A stretch of 64,000 nt of DNA from Epiperipatus broadwayi (taxonomy: Eukaryota; Onychophora; Udeonychophora; Euonychophora; Peripatidae). The first letter of the stretch is position 1; every line of letters begins with the position of its first letter. The notes beneath the pieces were generated by a model. It saw only the letters and a program-made list of their open reading frames with translations, did not search any database and was not told where the DNA came from. The stretch lies in contig JAQFVV010012499.1 in assembly GCA_028023455.1 (NCBI GenBank), positions 1,310,584 to 1,374,583 on the forward strand, written 5' to 3'. Shown in pieces: positions 48,703-59,198 of this stretch. The position numbers and the translations under genes are program-made.

Positions 48703-48785
48703 TATGTTGAACTATTTCCATCATCTAATATTAAATGAATGTCTTTAGAAAAATTCAAACTTTATTTAAACTTTCCAAGGGCATC
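48703..48785. repeat. Dispersed 80-bp repeat, copy 2
   Basis: Matches 41263-41342. It lies just beyond the 3' end of the antisense Penelope fossil and may be its 3' tail. Confidence 0.6.
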
Positions 48786-49049
48786 CAATTGTTAATAAAT
48801 AGCATATGTGTTGAGTGATATTCTTCTCTTCCGATATTAGCTAACATGATCAGTGTCAGTTTTAGCATGGGAAGTGAATCTTGACTTTGAAGTTCAATTT
48901 TTTAATTTAAGTAATGCTCTGACCAACTGTGTTATTCTGCCAAAGGCAATAGGCAATAGAAATTTCAAATATTTATCTATGAATCCTACCAATTATTTCC
49001 ACATTTTTCTTCAAGAATCAGATTCATTAGTGGCATACAAACATCAGCC

Positions 49050-50640
49050 TAGATTCACTTATAGTGTTATATGCCACTGCCATGTAAACACCTCCTCTGA
49101 ATCTTCTTTTTTGCATTTTTTACCTCTCTATCCAATATTTTGTATTTTCCCAATCAAACATATGTTCACCGGTACATACATAGTCTGGTATTAAAGGTAT
49201 GCGTTTTTTCACTTTTATAATCATCAGTTCATGCTCATTCAATCACTTTTCAATGGGAAAACTGGTCTCATTGATATACCTACTCCCACATTCACATAGT
49301 TTTCTATAGATGTAGTTTTTGTTTATCAGTACTTTAAGATTAGGTTTTGCAGATGTTAGAATTTCTCATAATGTGATATGGCTTTAAAAAGCTGTTTTAT
49401 TGTTATATTGACTGCAGATTTTCTTTAAATTGTCTGCTATTCTTGATATGTATGGATACATTACAATACCAATAATTGTTTTTATTTTAATATTTCTTTC
49501 TGTTGTCTATTTAAAGTTTTTTTAATGTCAGCTGATGGATAAGTATTCTTCATAAAAATTTGTTCTTCATAAATATTTTCCTCTTTTCAAATAACTGGCT
49601 TCTGAACAAATTTATTTTGCTCTGTTTCATAATGATATTATTACTACATTCTGTGTTTCTGAGTGATTGGATATATATTATAAGTATTTTCCTGTGAGAT
49701 GTGGAGGGAATCTATAAACTGTAATTTCAATTTACCATGAAGGAGTCTTGTCATAAGAACACCTACAAATAACATTTTATATTCTAGTTCAGCTTCTATT
49801 ATGAATTTTATATAAAGGATTATGTTAGTGTTTCACCATAGGGCCATGTGACAAATGTATCATCAACTAAGGAAATCAAATTTTAGATGGGCATTAAATA
49901 GTATATTTGCCATGGTTTCAAGTTTTTCTATGCAAATGTTGCTAATGAGGGATGATAATGGTGAGAATATTGCCATCCTTTGATTTTGTTAGAGAATTAT
50001 GTGCTATCTTGAAAGTTAAATAGTTGTTATATGTAATATTAATATATTCATTATATTATTGACAAAGTTGTTCTGGTTTGTAAGCTTTGTTCTTTACTTC
50101 CTTACAGTAGAAAAATTTTCCATCTCGGGATATATTTTAAGAATAAGATTTCCACGTCAAACCTTATCAATATGACATTCCTTTAAATTTTCATGTTTTT
50201 CATATATTTTACAAAGTGCTTAAAATCCCTGACACAGAGCTGCATCTTGAATGTCAAAGAAATAAGAAATGAAAAGCTTTCATATATTTTGGCAAGGTGA
50301 ATTTTTGGGAAATTTCTAGAACTAATAATAAATATTAATGAAACATGGTCTTTATATATTTTAGTTAGACCATAAATATAAGTAATTTTGCAGAAATATG
50401 ATGGTAATTTACTTTTTTCCGATTTTGTGAAATAACTGTGATGTTTCTGAGTAAAGTTTGTAAATTTCTTTCTATACTGGATATCGATTTATTATCACTT
50501 TTTGCATTGATCTACTTTGAAGTCTTGTATTTTGTTATCATAATAAGTTGTATCAATTGCAAGTGTTTGTCAGCTAGGAAAATGGTCACTGACTTGTTTT
50601 GTGTGAAAGCTTTAATATCTTTCCTCTCATCATAGGAAAT
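49050..50640 (-). pseudogene. Penelope-like element, RT and GIY-YIG fossil
   Basis: Read on the minus strand from 50640 downward: a YIYGLTK(I)YKD segment (complement of about 50348-50380, equivalent to the family's YGLPKIHK), AILSPLSSLISNIC (complement of 49930-49968, equivalent to GSPLSP-IAN), VDDTFVTWPYG (complement of 49835-49867, the catalytic VDD is intact), VYRFPPHLTGKYL-YISNH (complement of 49670-49719, equivalent to VYRKPTHT-RYL-SNH), then a GIY-YIG relic with LCECGSRYINET (complement of 49264-49300) and DWENTK (complement of about 49138-49155). The protein reverse-transcribes element RNA after nicking DNA with the C-terminal nuclease. Many stops and frameshifts. The CECG form of the nuclease differs from the CENC form at 10.9 kb, so two Penelope lineages are present. 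Confidence 0.85.
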
Positions 50641-50754
50641 GTTTGTTTTCAGTTTTAAATATTTTCTCAATGGTTGTTATCATATCTACTAAAAAGTATT
50701 AGTTTAATCCTTATTCCAGAAGAGAAATTTTAATACCTGTTAGAACTTTACAAA

Positions 50755-50995
50755 TGGATGATGTGTCAAGGTGGCTGCTGGAGAATTGGATTAGATCCTA
50801 AGATCTAGGTGCAGTGCTCTCAGTTCCAAGGCTTGTCACTGATGAAGGCCACAAGCCAGATACTAGTCTGGAGATATTGGATGAGTAGGCACTAGATGGG
50901 GATTTTATGCACACACCTTCTGGAATCCATTGATTACTCTGGCTTGCACTGAGTGGCAATACATATAGAGAGTGTTGCCTGTTTTAAGAACAGTT
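50755..50995 (+). repeat. Ribozyme-bearing repeat, family B, upstream of the LINE
   Basis: Nearly colinear with 54665-54893: GATCCTAAGAT-TAGGTGCAG, TGCTCTCAG, CCAAGGCTT, the core with CTGATGAAGGCCACAAGCCA, ACTAGTCTGG, GATGAGTAGGC, TTCTGGAATCCATTGATTAC, TCTGGCTTGCACT and TATAGAGAGTGTTGCCTGTT. About 235 bp and perhaps 88 percent identical by eye. The two copies lie in the same orientation on either side of the LINE. Confidence 0.9.
50835..50872 (+). ncRNA. Hammerhead-like core, family B copy upstream of the LINE
   Basis: CTGATGA (50839-50845), stem II GGC/GCC with a CACAA loop and CTAGTC are intact, but GAAA reads GATA (50859-50862). Stem I retains three pairs (TCA with TGG). Activity is unlikely because of the GATA change. 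Confidence 0.45.
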
Positions 50996-50999
50996 AAGA

Positions 51000-51719
51000 G
51001 CAAGCATAAGAAATGGAGATCATATTATGTTTATTGACTTAAAAGCAATCCTGTATAATAGGATTGTGGTGGCTATGGTTATTAAAGAACCAAAGAAAAC
51101 AAATATATAGGTATTGAACTGAGTACAGACCTATATGACTATATAGGCTGATGAGCTTGGATTGAATATATTATGGTGTTTTCAATTTAAAGCTCATAAA
51201 TAGTTTTGGGCTGCAGAAAGGAGTTTGCTATTAACTGAAAGGAGACCCTTTGATTCCTCTTAGAGGCCTTAAAGAAACTGAGCAGGGCAAATTCCTAATG
51301 ACCACTCCATACGTTCTTGTCGTTGCAGCTGTTATTACTATGTGATTATTCATATAGTATACGAACATGGATGGGCTGCTCACCAACATGCATTAGCCAG
51401 CGTGGTGAGTTTATTGGCTTTTTACCTTTGAGTTTAAGATCAAGAAACACCATGGTCTTTCTTCTCAGTGCCTGATAAGGCAGAATGAATGTTTGTGTAA
51501 ATGATAAATATTTTTCCAATACATATATACAATTATGACAGACAAAAATAAAGCATGGCCCTTATTCCCAGGAGGCTGTAATGTCACCAACCAAGGCAGC
51601 GGTTGGTGGCTGAAGGTGGAGGGTGCTAAGAATCCCCTGTTGTGGACCCAGGCTGCCATTTGATGATGACTTTTTATTTAGGTACTTAAAACTGCAGATC
51701 ACTTTCAAGTGAAGGAAGA
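51000..51719 (+). mobile_element. 5' untranslated region of the RTE-like LINE
   Basis: Homologous to 30820-31320 upstream of the old LINE: AGGGCAAATTCCTAATGACC, CAGCTGTTATTACTATGTGA, CACCAACATGCATTAGCC, GTGAGTTTATTGGCTTTTTA, AGGCAGAATGAATG and TGGTGGCTGAAGG. The part before about 51200 has no counterpart that I can recognise at 30.8 kb, so the true 5' end may be near 51200 or at the flanking repeat. GC content is higher than background, as expected for an internal promoter region. Confidence 0.7.
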
Positions 51720-52291
51720 TTGCAAGAATTAGAAGAAGAATTGTCTTATATTAAATGGGACATTATTGGACTTTGTGAAGTTAGAAGAAAAGGTGAAGAA
51801 ACAATTGATTTAAAAAGTGGACATATACTCTATTATAAAGGCACACATATTGGAAATACAAGTGGAGTAGGATTTATTATAAATAAAAAGTGGAAGAACA
51901 ATATTGTGGAGATTGATGGTGTATCGGACAGAGTTGCAAAATTAGTTATACAACTTAATAGCAGATACCAAATGCAGATAATTCAGGTTTATGCCCCAAC
52001 AAGTTCTCATAGTGATGAAGTAGTAGAAGATTTTTATATGGATGTACAAAAGGCTTTTTATCAGAGTAAACAACATTTTAAAATTGTTATGGGAGACTTT
52101 AATGCTAGAATTGGTAGACAAATGAAAGATGAAATTGCTGTAGGTAATTTTGGTTATGGTAATAGAAATGAGAGAGGTCATAGACTTGCGGAGTTTGCAG
52201 AAAAAGAAAAACTTTATATTATGAATTCATTTTTGAGAAAAATGTTAAAAGGAAATGGACATGGAAGCATCCAAATGAAGGTACAGCAGAA

Positions 52292-53833
52292 TTGGATTAT
52301 ATTTTGACTAACAGGAAATACATATTTCAAGATTGTAATGTTCTTAATAAATTTAACACAGGAAGTGATCATCGATTAGTAAGGTGTAAGTTACGTGTTA
52401 ATGTAAAACGAGAGAGACAAAAATTATTAAGAAAAACAATATTTACAGTTGATATTCCTAATCTTCAGAAACATTCTAATGAATTTAAATTAGAACTTAC
52501 AAATAGGTTTCAAGTGTTAGGAGATTTTGAACATGATTCAGATTTGAATGAAATTAATATGAAAATAACTGATACACTTTTAAAAACTGCAACAAAGATA
52601 GCTGGTAGAAAAAAGCAGCAATTGACTAATAAAATTTCTACCGAGACTAGAGAATTTATGAAGAAAAGAAGGAATATGAAGATATACAAAAATGATGTAT
52701 TAAAAAGAATTGAATATCTCGAATTTTGTAAAATGGTATGGAAAAGAGTTGAAAATGATATAAGAAAGTATAACTGTGAAATAGCAAGGAAAGCTGTAGA
52801 AGAAAATAAAAGTCTCAAGAATGTTAAACAGCATTTTGGTATTGGTAGGAAATTTATATCTGCAATAAGAAAAAAAGATGGAATTATTACTAAAAAGAGA
52901 GATGACATCATGAAATTGGTAGAAGATTTTTATCAAGAATTATATAGTAATAAAGAACAAGTACCTCCTATATCTATTACATCTTCCGAATTGCCCAGAA
53001 TTTTAAATGAAAAAGGGAGATATGCAATTAAATGTATGAAGAAAGGAAAGGCTCCAGGAAATGAGGGAATTATAATTGATATATTAAAAGAAACAGGTGA
53101 AGAAATAGAAACAATTTTAGAAAAGTTATATACCAAATGTCTAAATGATAAAGATGTACTGGAAAATTGGAAGAATGCAGTAATAATATTAATATTTAAA
53201 AAAGGTGATAAAGAAGATATTAGAAATTACAGACCTATCAGCCTTTTATCAGTTTTATATAAAATTTTTACCAAGATAATTACAACTCATCTACAGAGAA
53301 CTTTGGATTTCCACCAACCAAGAGAACGAGCTGGATTTAAAAGTGGTTTTAGTACAATAGATCATATCCAGGTATTGAGAGAAGTCATAGAAAGGACAAA
53401 TGAATATGAGTTGTCATTATGTTTTGGATTTGTAGATTATGAAAAGGCATTTGATTCTATACACATTTCTTCAGTGATTAAAGCATTGGATCATCAAGGT
53501 ATAGATCCAGGATATTGTCATATTTTAAAGAATATTTATAAAAATGCAACAGCAACAGTTAGATTACATAATGATACTGGAAAAATCAACATTGAGAAAG
53601 GTGTAAGACAAGGTGACTCCATATCTCCAAAACTTTTTACAGCAGTGCTGCAAGAAGTATTTTGTGGATTAAAACGGGAAACTAAAGGAATGAAAGTAAA
53701 TGGAGAGTATTTAAGTCATTTAGATTTTGCAGATGATGTAGTTGTTTTTGCAAATAATGCTTCAGAGCTGCAGGGAATGTTGCAGGAGTTAGCAGATGAA
53801 AGTAGAAAAGTAGGACTAAAGATAAATGTTTAA
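52292..53833 (+). pseudogene. LINE reverse transcriptase block, longest open frame of the window
   Basis: 513 codons without interruption. In order: the end of the endonuclease with SDHRL (about residues 24-29), a coiled, lysine-rich linker, the RT fingers and palm with KAPG, NYRPIS, the FVDYEKAFDS aspartate, GVRQGDSISP, and HLDFADDVVVF near residue 480. The frame is closed by TAA in a TTTAAAAAG run (53830), where a one-base indel separates it from the thumb. An RT lacking its thumb would not be expected to work. Confidence 0.9.
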
Positions 53834-54193
53834 AAAGACTAAAGTAATGTTTAATCGATTTGCTCAAAATATGAAAATAAAGATTGATTATGAAGAATTA
53901 GAAGAAGTTAACAGTTACAAATACCTTGGTCAGATTATTAATACAGATGGAAACATAATGGAAGAAATTAATCATAGAATTAAACTTGGTTGGAGTGCTT
54001 TTAGTAGAAATAACTTGATACTAAAAGGAAATATGCCTATGTGTTTGAAAAGAATGCTTTTTAACAAATGTGTTTTACCAGTTCTTACTTATGAATCTGA
54101 GACTTGGACACTTAATAGAAGAGCAATACAGAGACTTCAGACCACTCAAAGGAGTATGGAGAGATGTATGTTGGGAGTAACAAGAAGAGATAG

Positions 54194-54475
54194 AAAACGC
54201 AATGTATGGGTAAGACAACAAACAGGTGTTACTGACCTTATTGAAAAAATTAAAAGATTGAAATGGAGTTGGGCTGGACATATTGCTAGAAGAAATGATA
54301 ATAGATGGACAATTGAAATTTTAAACTGGGATCGAAAACGCAATGTATGGGTAAGACAACAAACAGGTGTTACTGACCTTATTGAAAAAATTAAAAGATT
54401 GAAATAGAGTTGGGCTGGACATATTGCTAGAAGAAATGATAATAGATGGACAATTGAAATTTTAAACTGGATTCC
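54194..54475 (+). repeat. In-frame 141-bp tandem duplication in the LINE C-terminus
   Basis: AAAACGCAATGTATGGG and the following sequence through ATTTTAAACTGG occur twice, 141 bases (47 codons) apart (54194 and 54335). The copies differ at few positions, one being the TGG to TAG change at 54405. The duplication repeats the WAGHIAR region. Confidence 0.95.
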
Positions 54476-54630
54476 AGGAGATTGTAAAAAACCCAGAAAG
54501 AGACCTCATGTGAGATGGATGGATGAAATAAGAAAATGTGCAGGGGTGTTGTGGAAAAGAGAAGCTAAAGATCAGAGAAGATGTATTAAACTTGGAGAGA
54601 CCTTCATCCTGAAGTGGATTGATAATGGTT

Positions 54631-54645
54631 GATGATGATGATGAA
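54631..54645 (+). repeat. GATGAT tail marking the LINE 3' end
   Basis: Short GAT units directly follow and overlap the stop codon. Many RTE-type LINEs end in such short tandem repeats, which template priming. Confidence 0.6.
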
Positions 54646-54664
54646 ATAGTTTTGTAATTAAGTA

Positions 54665-54893
54665 GAGATAAAAGGTATGCTGGAGGGTTGAATTAAATCC
54701 TAAGATGTAGGTGCAGTGCTCTCAGATCCAAGGCTTCTCACTGATGAAGGCCACAAGCCAGAAACTAGTCTGGGCATATTTGATGAGTAGGCTATATATA
54801 AGGGTTTTATACATAAGCCTTCTGGAATCCATTGATTACTCTGGCTTGCACTAAGTGGAAATATGTATAGAGAGTGTTGCCTGTTGTAAAGAA
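54665..54893 (+). repeat. Ribozyme-bearing repeat, family B, downstream of the LINE
   Basis: Direct-orientation partner of 50755-50995, beginning about 35 bp after the LINE stop. It carries the better-preserved ribozyme core of the pair. Confidence 0.9.
54737..54774 (+). ncRNA. Hammerhead ribozyme-like motif, family B
   Basis: Stem I 5' strand CTCA (54737-54740), CTGATGA 54741-54747, stem II GGC-CACAA-GCC within 54748-54760, GAAA 54761-54764, stem III reduced to A-T and C-G with a TA loop, cleavage-site C at 54770, stem I 3' strand TGGG (54771-54774) pairing over four positions with one G-T wobble. As in family A, an A-A opposition sits at the base of stem II. Stem II sequence and loop differ from family A (GGC/GCC against AGC/GCT) while pairing is kept, which is covariation supporting a real RNA. 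Confidence 0.6.
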
Positions 54894-54899
54894 AATGTA

Positions 54900-56105
54900 T
54901 ATCAATAAACTCATTTTATAATCATAATACTTCATAAAACATTGCAATAGAAAGTTCAGTGTTGTTAAAACAAATCAAAAATTAGTTATATCTAAAATAT
55001 TTCATTGACATTTCTGAAGTCAGTTAGATCTGATACAGAGAAGCATAATCATAGATCTTATAATAATGTTTGAGATATATGAAAAAAAAACAATATTTTG
55101 GTGTAAGGTAGTCCTGTGTGTTCTTAATGATGTTTATGGTCTTTCATATCCAAGAAAAAGATAATAATATAATAATGGACCTTTGCAGTAATAGTATTGA
55201 AAAATACTGATTTCAGAAATTTGATTATATTTAAATATTGAAAATTGTTGAACAGCTGATCCAATTCATGTGTATAAGATAGTACTGTTGTTCAATAATT
55301 ATCATTGCATGAAGTGTAGCAAATTGAAGCTGAAATTTATACATTGTGAGGCCTATTGTATATCATAATCTTGTTGCCATGTTATCAAATACTCTTGTTG
55401 CCATGTTATCAAATACTTATTTGATACATAATTATGAAAACATATCAATAAGTGATTATAAATTTCCCACAAGAGTTTTATGACTTTCTTTACATAAAAA
55501 AATATTATTATATCAGGAGACATATTGTATCCAACTTCATTACACTTAATAGTCAACTCATATAAATCTGTTTTGTATTGCTTAGGAAATTAATATATTA
55601 CTCATATGTTGACTAATAAGTAGGATGAAAGTTGCCTTATTTTTCTGTAAATATATATTATATTAGTATTAAAATGCTCTTAATTATTATTTATGATACA
55701 ATTTATTTGGTTTATTTATTTTGTACAAAGTTTATAAGCTTTTCTGTATTGAGTGTTAAATATTCTATCATTGTAACTTTATAAATATAATTTTATCATT
55801 TCTAAAATATTTATTTATGATATAAATTGTTATAAAACATTTCTAAATAAATATAAAATTAATATTTAATTTTATACTTATTATGTAATGATAAGAAACC
55901 TTCCTGCTTTTTTTTATTATAAATTACTTTGTTGTAATATTTCTAGTAAGTATGTTTATTATTTTTATTTTGAAAGTTTATGTAATAAGTTACTTATATC
56001 TCACCAGTTTCATTTTAAGGAAGAAGGCATTTGCATTGATATTTAATTTCATTGACAAGTGGTAACTAAAGTTACAACACAAATTATTTTTAGTTGCTAT
56101 AATTG
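54900..56105. other. AT-rich non-coding, nothing recognised except a 24-bp duplication
   Basis: CTTGTTGCCATGTTATCAAA followed by TACT occurs twice in tandem (55370-55393, 55394-55417). Otherwise no structure is recognised. Confidence 0.55.
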
Positions 56106-56563
56106 CCATGTGAAGCAGTCGGATCTGAGTTCGATCCTAGCTTCATGACATCTAGCCATAAGCCCACTTCAAACCCGATGCAATGGGGCTTTATACGTTC
56201 AATCCACACTAATTTCCATAAAGAATAACTTATTTCATAAAGGCATATTAAAATTAATTAGTTTCAGATTTAAATTGATCAATTCTATTAATAAATTCAT
56301 GATAGAATTCTTCATGAATTTATATATTATAACTGCATGGATTGTGTGTATATATTTGTAAATATTTAAATATATATAATTGTTTAAAAGTTTCATTGCA
56401 TCGGGAATGTTTGATTTTATTTTTAAATAATTTGTTAATTGATTAAAAGCTACATTCTTTCGATAAGCTTCCAGATTTTCCCTTTCCAAAAATAACAGTT
56501 AAAGTTTTATTAATTAGAAAAAAATATAAGGATTTCCTAATTAAAATCATTTTCTGATTTTAA

Positions 56564-56593
56564 GAATTCATTTTCTAATTAGAAAATGAATTC
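56564..56593. repeat. Perfect 30-bp palindrome
   Basis: GAATTCATTTTCTAA is followed directly by its reverse complement. It lies inside the 5' LTR. Confidence 0.97.
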
Positions 56594-57249
56594 AAGTTAA
56601 TGAGTTTGAAAGCCTTATCGAAGGAATGTATCTAAAAACAACCAGTGAATCTAAAAACATTGATAATGAAAGAAGCACTAGCCCAAAGGCATCAGAGGAC
56701 AGATATATATAGCTCTGAAAAGTTTGGAGAAAAAAGAAGCCATCTTTGTTATAGAGAAGTACAGTAAACTCTGTGCGTTTTAAATAGTGTTTCAATCATG
56801 GTAGGGGCTAAACATCAGGAATCTGGCTATCGGTTCCTGAAGTCCCCTGAAAATCTTCAATGGAGCTGCTGAATCTTTTCCAGACAAATAATGCTTCCAA
56901 AATCAAATCAAATGCTGTTCAAGTAATCAATCAAATGGTGCCTATGTTTTTACCAACTTGGACATGTAACTTAAGGATCAAGCCCAAAAGAAATGGGTAA
57001 TATATTTCCATAATGAACCTTAAACTTTCTGGCCAGTTCCATACTTTACTTTATACTCCCTTTAAGAGCTCTTTTCATTCTATAAATGTCATAATCTCTG
57101 TGTAAACTTACTTTTAATTATGCTATTATATCGTAATTCTCTCAACTTCTAGTCTTTAACTTTCTCTTTTCTTACTTGGTGGTTCATTTATTATATTATA
57201 TATATATGTGTGTGTGTAATTTATTAATGTTGTTACTTTAATTATATGC

Positions 57250-57392
57250 CAATAATCTTTCGACTCGATAAACTCCTTTGTTCTCTTTGCCTTACATAGA
57301 AAATATAATATTAAATCTGATAATTCTCACCCATTAGAACTAGATTTATACAGTTCTATCAATCATCGAGTCGAAAGAAATTATTAAATGTG
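57250..57392. repeat. Inverted pair around CTTTCGACTCGAT
   Basis: AATAATCTTTCGACTCGAT at about 57250 faces ATCGAGTCGAAAGAAATTATT at about 57368, parting at one base, with a 100-bp loop. Confidence 0.85.
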
Positions 57393-58549
57393 TGTTATTT
57401 TCATAATTGGCTAATAATAAATTATTAGCTCCGTTTTTAATCTATGCCACCGCTATTTTCTCGTTCCACTAATATTTATTTATTCAAACATAATCTTAAA
57501 ATGTTTTTATTTTCTTGTTGGGGGCATAGACATAGACTTTCAGATATTGTGTAATATTCATTGGCATATAATAAGGACCGTCACTCGTATTGTAATTATA
57601 AACTTTGTTTAAGGACTATAATTAATTAATTTAATTTTCATTTAAAATCAAACAAAACAAATTATTATTATTAAATATTTTCTAAACACACTTGATTTCT
57701 TAGTTCTTAATTCTTTTATGATTATTTTAATGCTAATACTCACTGGCTGTATTGGCAACCCGAACATATACATATGATTCGATTTAAAATTATTTTAGTC
57801 AGTTTATTATCACATATTAATGTCAATTCAGGGGTCTCTGATCCTCACCAACCATATCTTGGCGCATAGCACTGTGCCGTCGATTTAGATTTCTACTAAT
57901 CTGAGCTGTTGAGTTGGGTTGGTTCAGCTGAGTTTGGATACGACTTGCAGTTTAGGTGATGAGTTTTTTGACTGGTACATGGTTATGTTTTTGGTCGCCC
58001 AATCGTTGGAGCTCGATTTAATAAACCCCATACCCTGTAGACACAAATTATGATCTTAGTTACTCAATCAACTAAGATCTTGTTAAAGTAAATGTTTCAG
58101 TAGAAAGTGATATTTTTGTAGAATGTTATATATATGAAGAAAAGTTATGTGATTTATAACGCATAACTGAAATGATTTAATAAATTAAAATGTCATTTTG
58201 TAATTTTTTCTTATACTTAAAAATGTTTCAAGATTATTTTTTTCATCAGTAAAAGATTCGTTAGTTAGAATAATTATTTAAATATAGATATAAATTAATT
58301 ACACATGTACTATATCTGTGTATATATTATACATCTGTTTATACGCGTTCATGACAGTAGGAAAATTATCGTTAGAAAAGTAGTAAGAGCAGATCAAAGC
58401 AAGGGGTAAAATAAATGAAATATTTTGTCTGTATGAAAATTAAATTCATCTCAGTTGTTATGATTTAAAATATCCAATATGATATCATGTTAAAAGTTTT
58501 AAATTTCAAAGTATTGCTTGCTAGCACATATATTTAATGTTCGCTCCAT

Positions 58550-58730
58550 ATTCTGAGTAGCCTCAAAGTAGGCGAAGACCTTCAAACTGGGAATTATCTG
58601 TCAAGCGATCCGATGCAGTGTGACATTATGCTTTAATGACAATAATTTCTAGAGTAACCTCAAAGCAGGCAAAGACCTTTTGTGTACACCAAGCAGCCAG
58701 ATGCAGTTGGCAAAATGCTTAAATGGTTTA
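58550..58730 (+). repeat. Tandem duplication of about 96 bp in the LTR
   Basis: AGTAGCCTCAAAGTAGGCGA with AGACCTT at about 58556 recurs as AGTAACCTCAAAGCAGGCAA with AGACCTT at about 58652; both are followed at the same distance by GATGCAGT and ATGCTT. Repeats of this kind in LTRs often hold transcription-factor sites. Confidence 0.8.
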
Positions 58731-59003
58731 CACGCTTTCATGCTAGCAAGATTAAAAATGATATCAACCAATAAAAGTTCTTGTGTAATATTAATTTTGA
58801 CATTTTTTTGTGTGAAAGCCTCATGCTTAGTAAAAATGAAGTACTGGACTCCTATATTTAAACTCAGGTCAGGAACTCGTCAGTTGTCCATAAATAATAA
58901 AATACTCATCAATCAAATTGTTTTATCAAAAATTAAGTTAATCATATGTGTTTTGGGGGTCAATAAGTTATTACACATGCCCTATTGATCTCATTTTGCT
59001 CAC

Positions 59004-59012
59004 TGGCGCCCA
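59004..59012 (+). other. Candidate primer-binding site
   Basis: TGGCGCCCA sits about 650 bp before the gag ATG. Only nine bases fit a tRNA 3' end pattern; the downstream bases are AT-rich and do not extend it. Confidence 0.35.
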
Positions 59013-59198
59013 TATAAATATATTTGTCAGCAAATTTGACTGTCAGAACAATAGTGGTTCAGTTGTCTAAATAATAAAAACCAAATGTGTCATATACAGA
59101 GAATTACTTGTAATACCTGCTAATATATATATATATATTATAAAAAAAAAATATATATTTGTATATCACTAATCATTTGTATAGTTTTCTTTTTTCAG

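Larger units (their letters stand above)
51690..54632 (+). pseudogene. RTE-like LINE polyprotein (endonuclease plus RT), nearly intact
   Basis: One ancestral reading frame is broken into three blocks. Block 1 (51720-52307) is an AP-type endonuclease with GLCEVRRKG, DRVAKL, VYAPTS, GDFNARIG and NERG. Block 2 (52292-53833) starts with the endonuclease end (DYILTNR, then the catalytic SDHRLV), a basic linker, NYRPISLLSV, the RT aspartate in GFVDYEKAFDSI, RQGDSISP and FADD (53726-53737). Block 3 (53826-54632) holds the thumb, SYKYLGQIIN, the YESETW region, WAGHIAR and RPHVRW, ending at a TGA followed by GATGAT units. Frameshifts lie near 52250-52300 and 53830; a 141-bp in-frame duplication brings a TAG at 54405. 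All catalytic motifs are intact. Similar proteins are often mislabelled craniofacial development protein 2-like. Confidence 0.92.
56111..59002 (+). repeat. 5' LTR (left edge firm, right edge tentative)
   Basis: The left edge is fixed by comparison with the 3' LTR. The right edge is proposed from CTCA followed by C and TGGCGCCCA at 59004, which resembles the primer-binding sites of retroelements (TGGCGCC). If right, the LTR is about 2.9 kb, long for this class. Later insertions may inflate it. Inside are a perfect palindrome (56564-56593), an inverted pair around CTTTCGACTCGAT (57258 and 57368) and a ~96-bp tandem duplication at 58550-58720. Confidence 0.6.

Noticed and set aside
48853-49194. 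Plus-strand 113-codon frame as a host gene
   Set aside because: It lies antisense over the Penelope 3' region and shows no domain; more likely a chance frame on the opposite strand of an element.
51145-51180. CTGATGAGCTTGG near the LINE 5' region as a ribozyme core
   Set aside because: No complementary stem II strand and no GAAA at the expected distance.
56111-56145. A tRNA gene at the LTR start
   Set aside because: A B-box-like motif is present, but no cloverleaf can be formed and there is no acceptor stem pairing.
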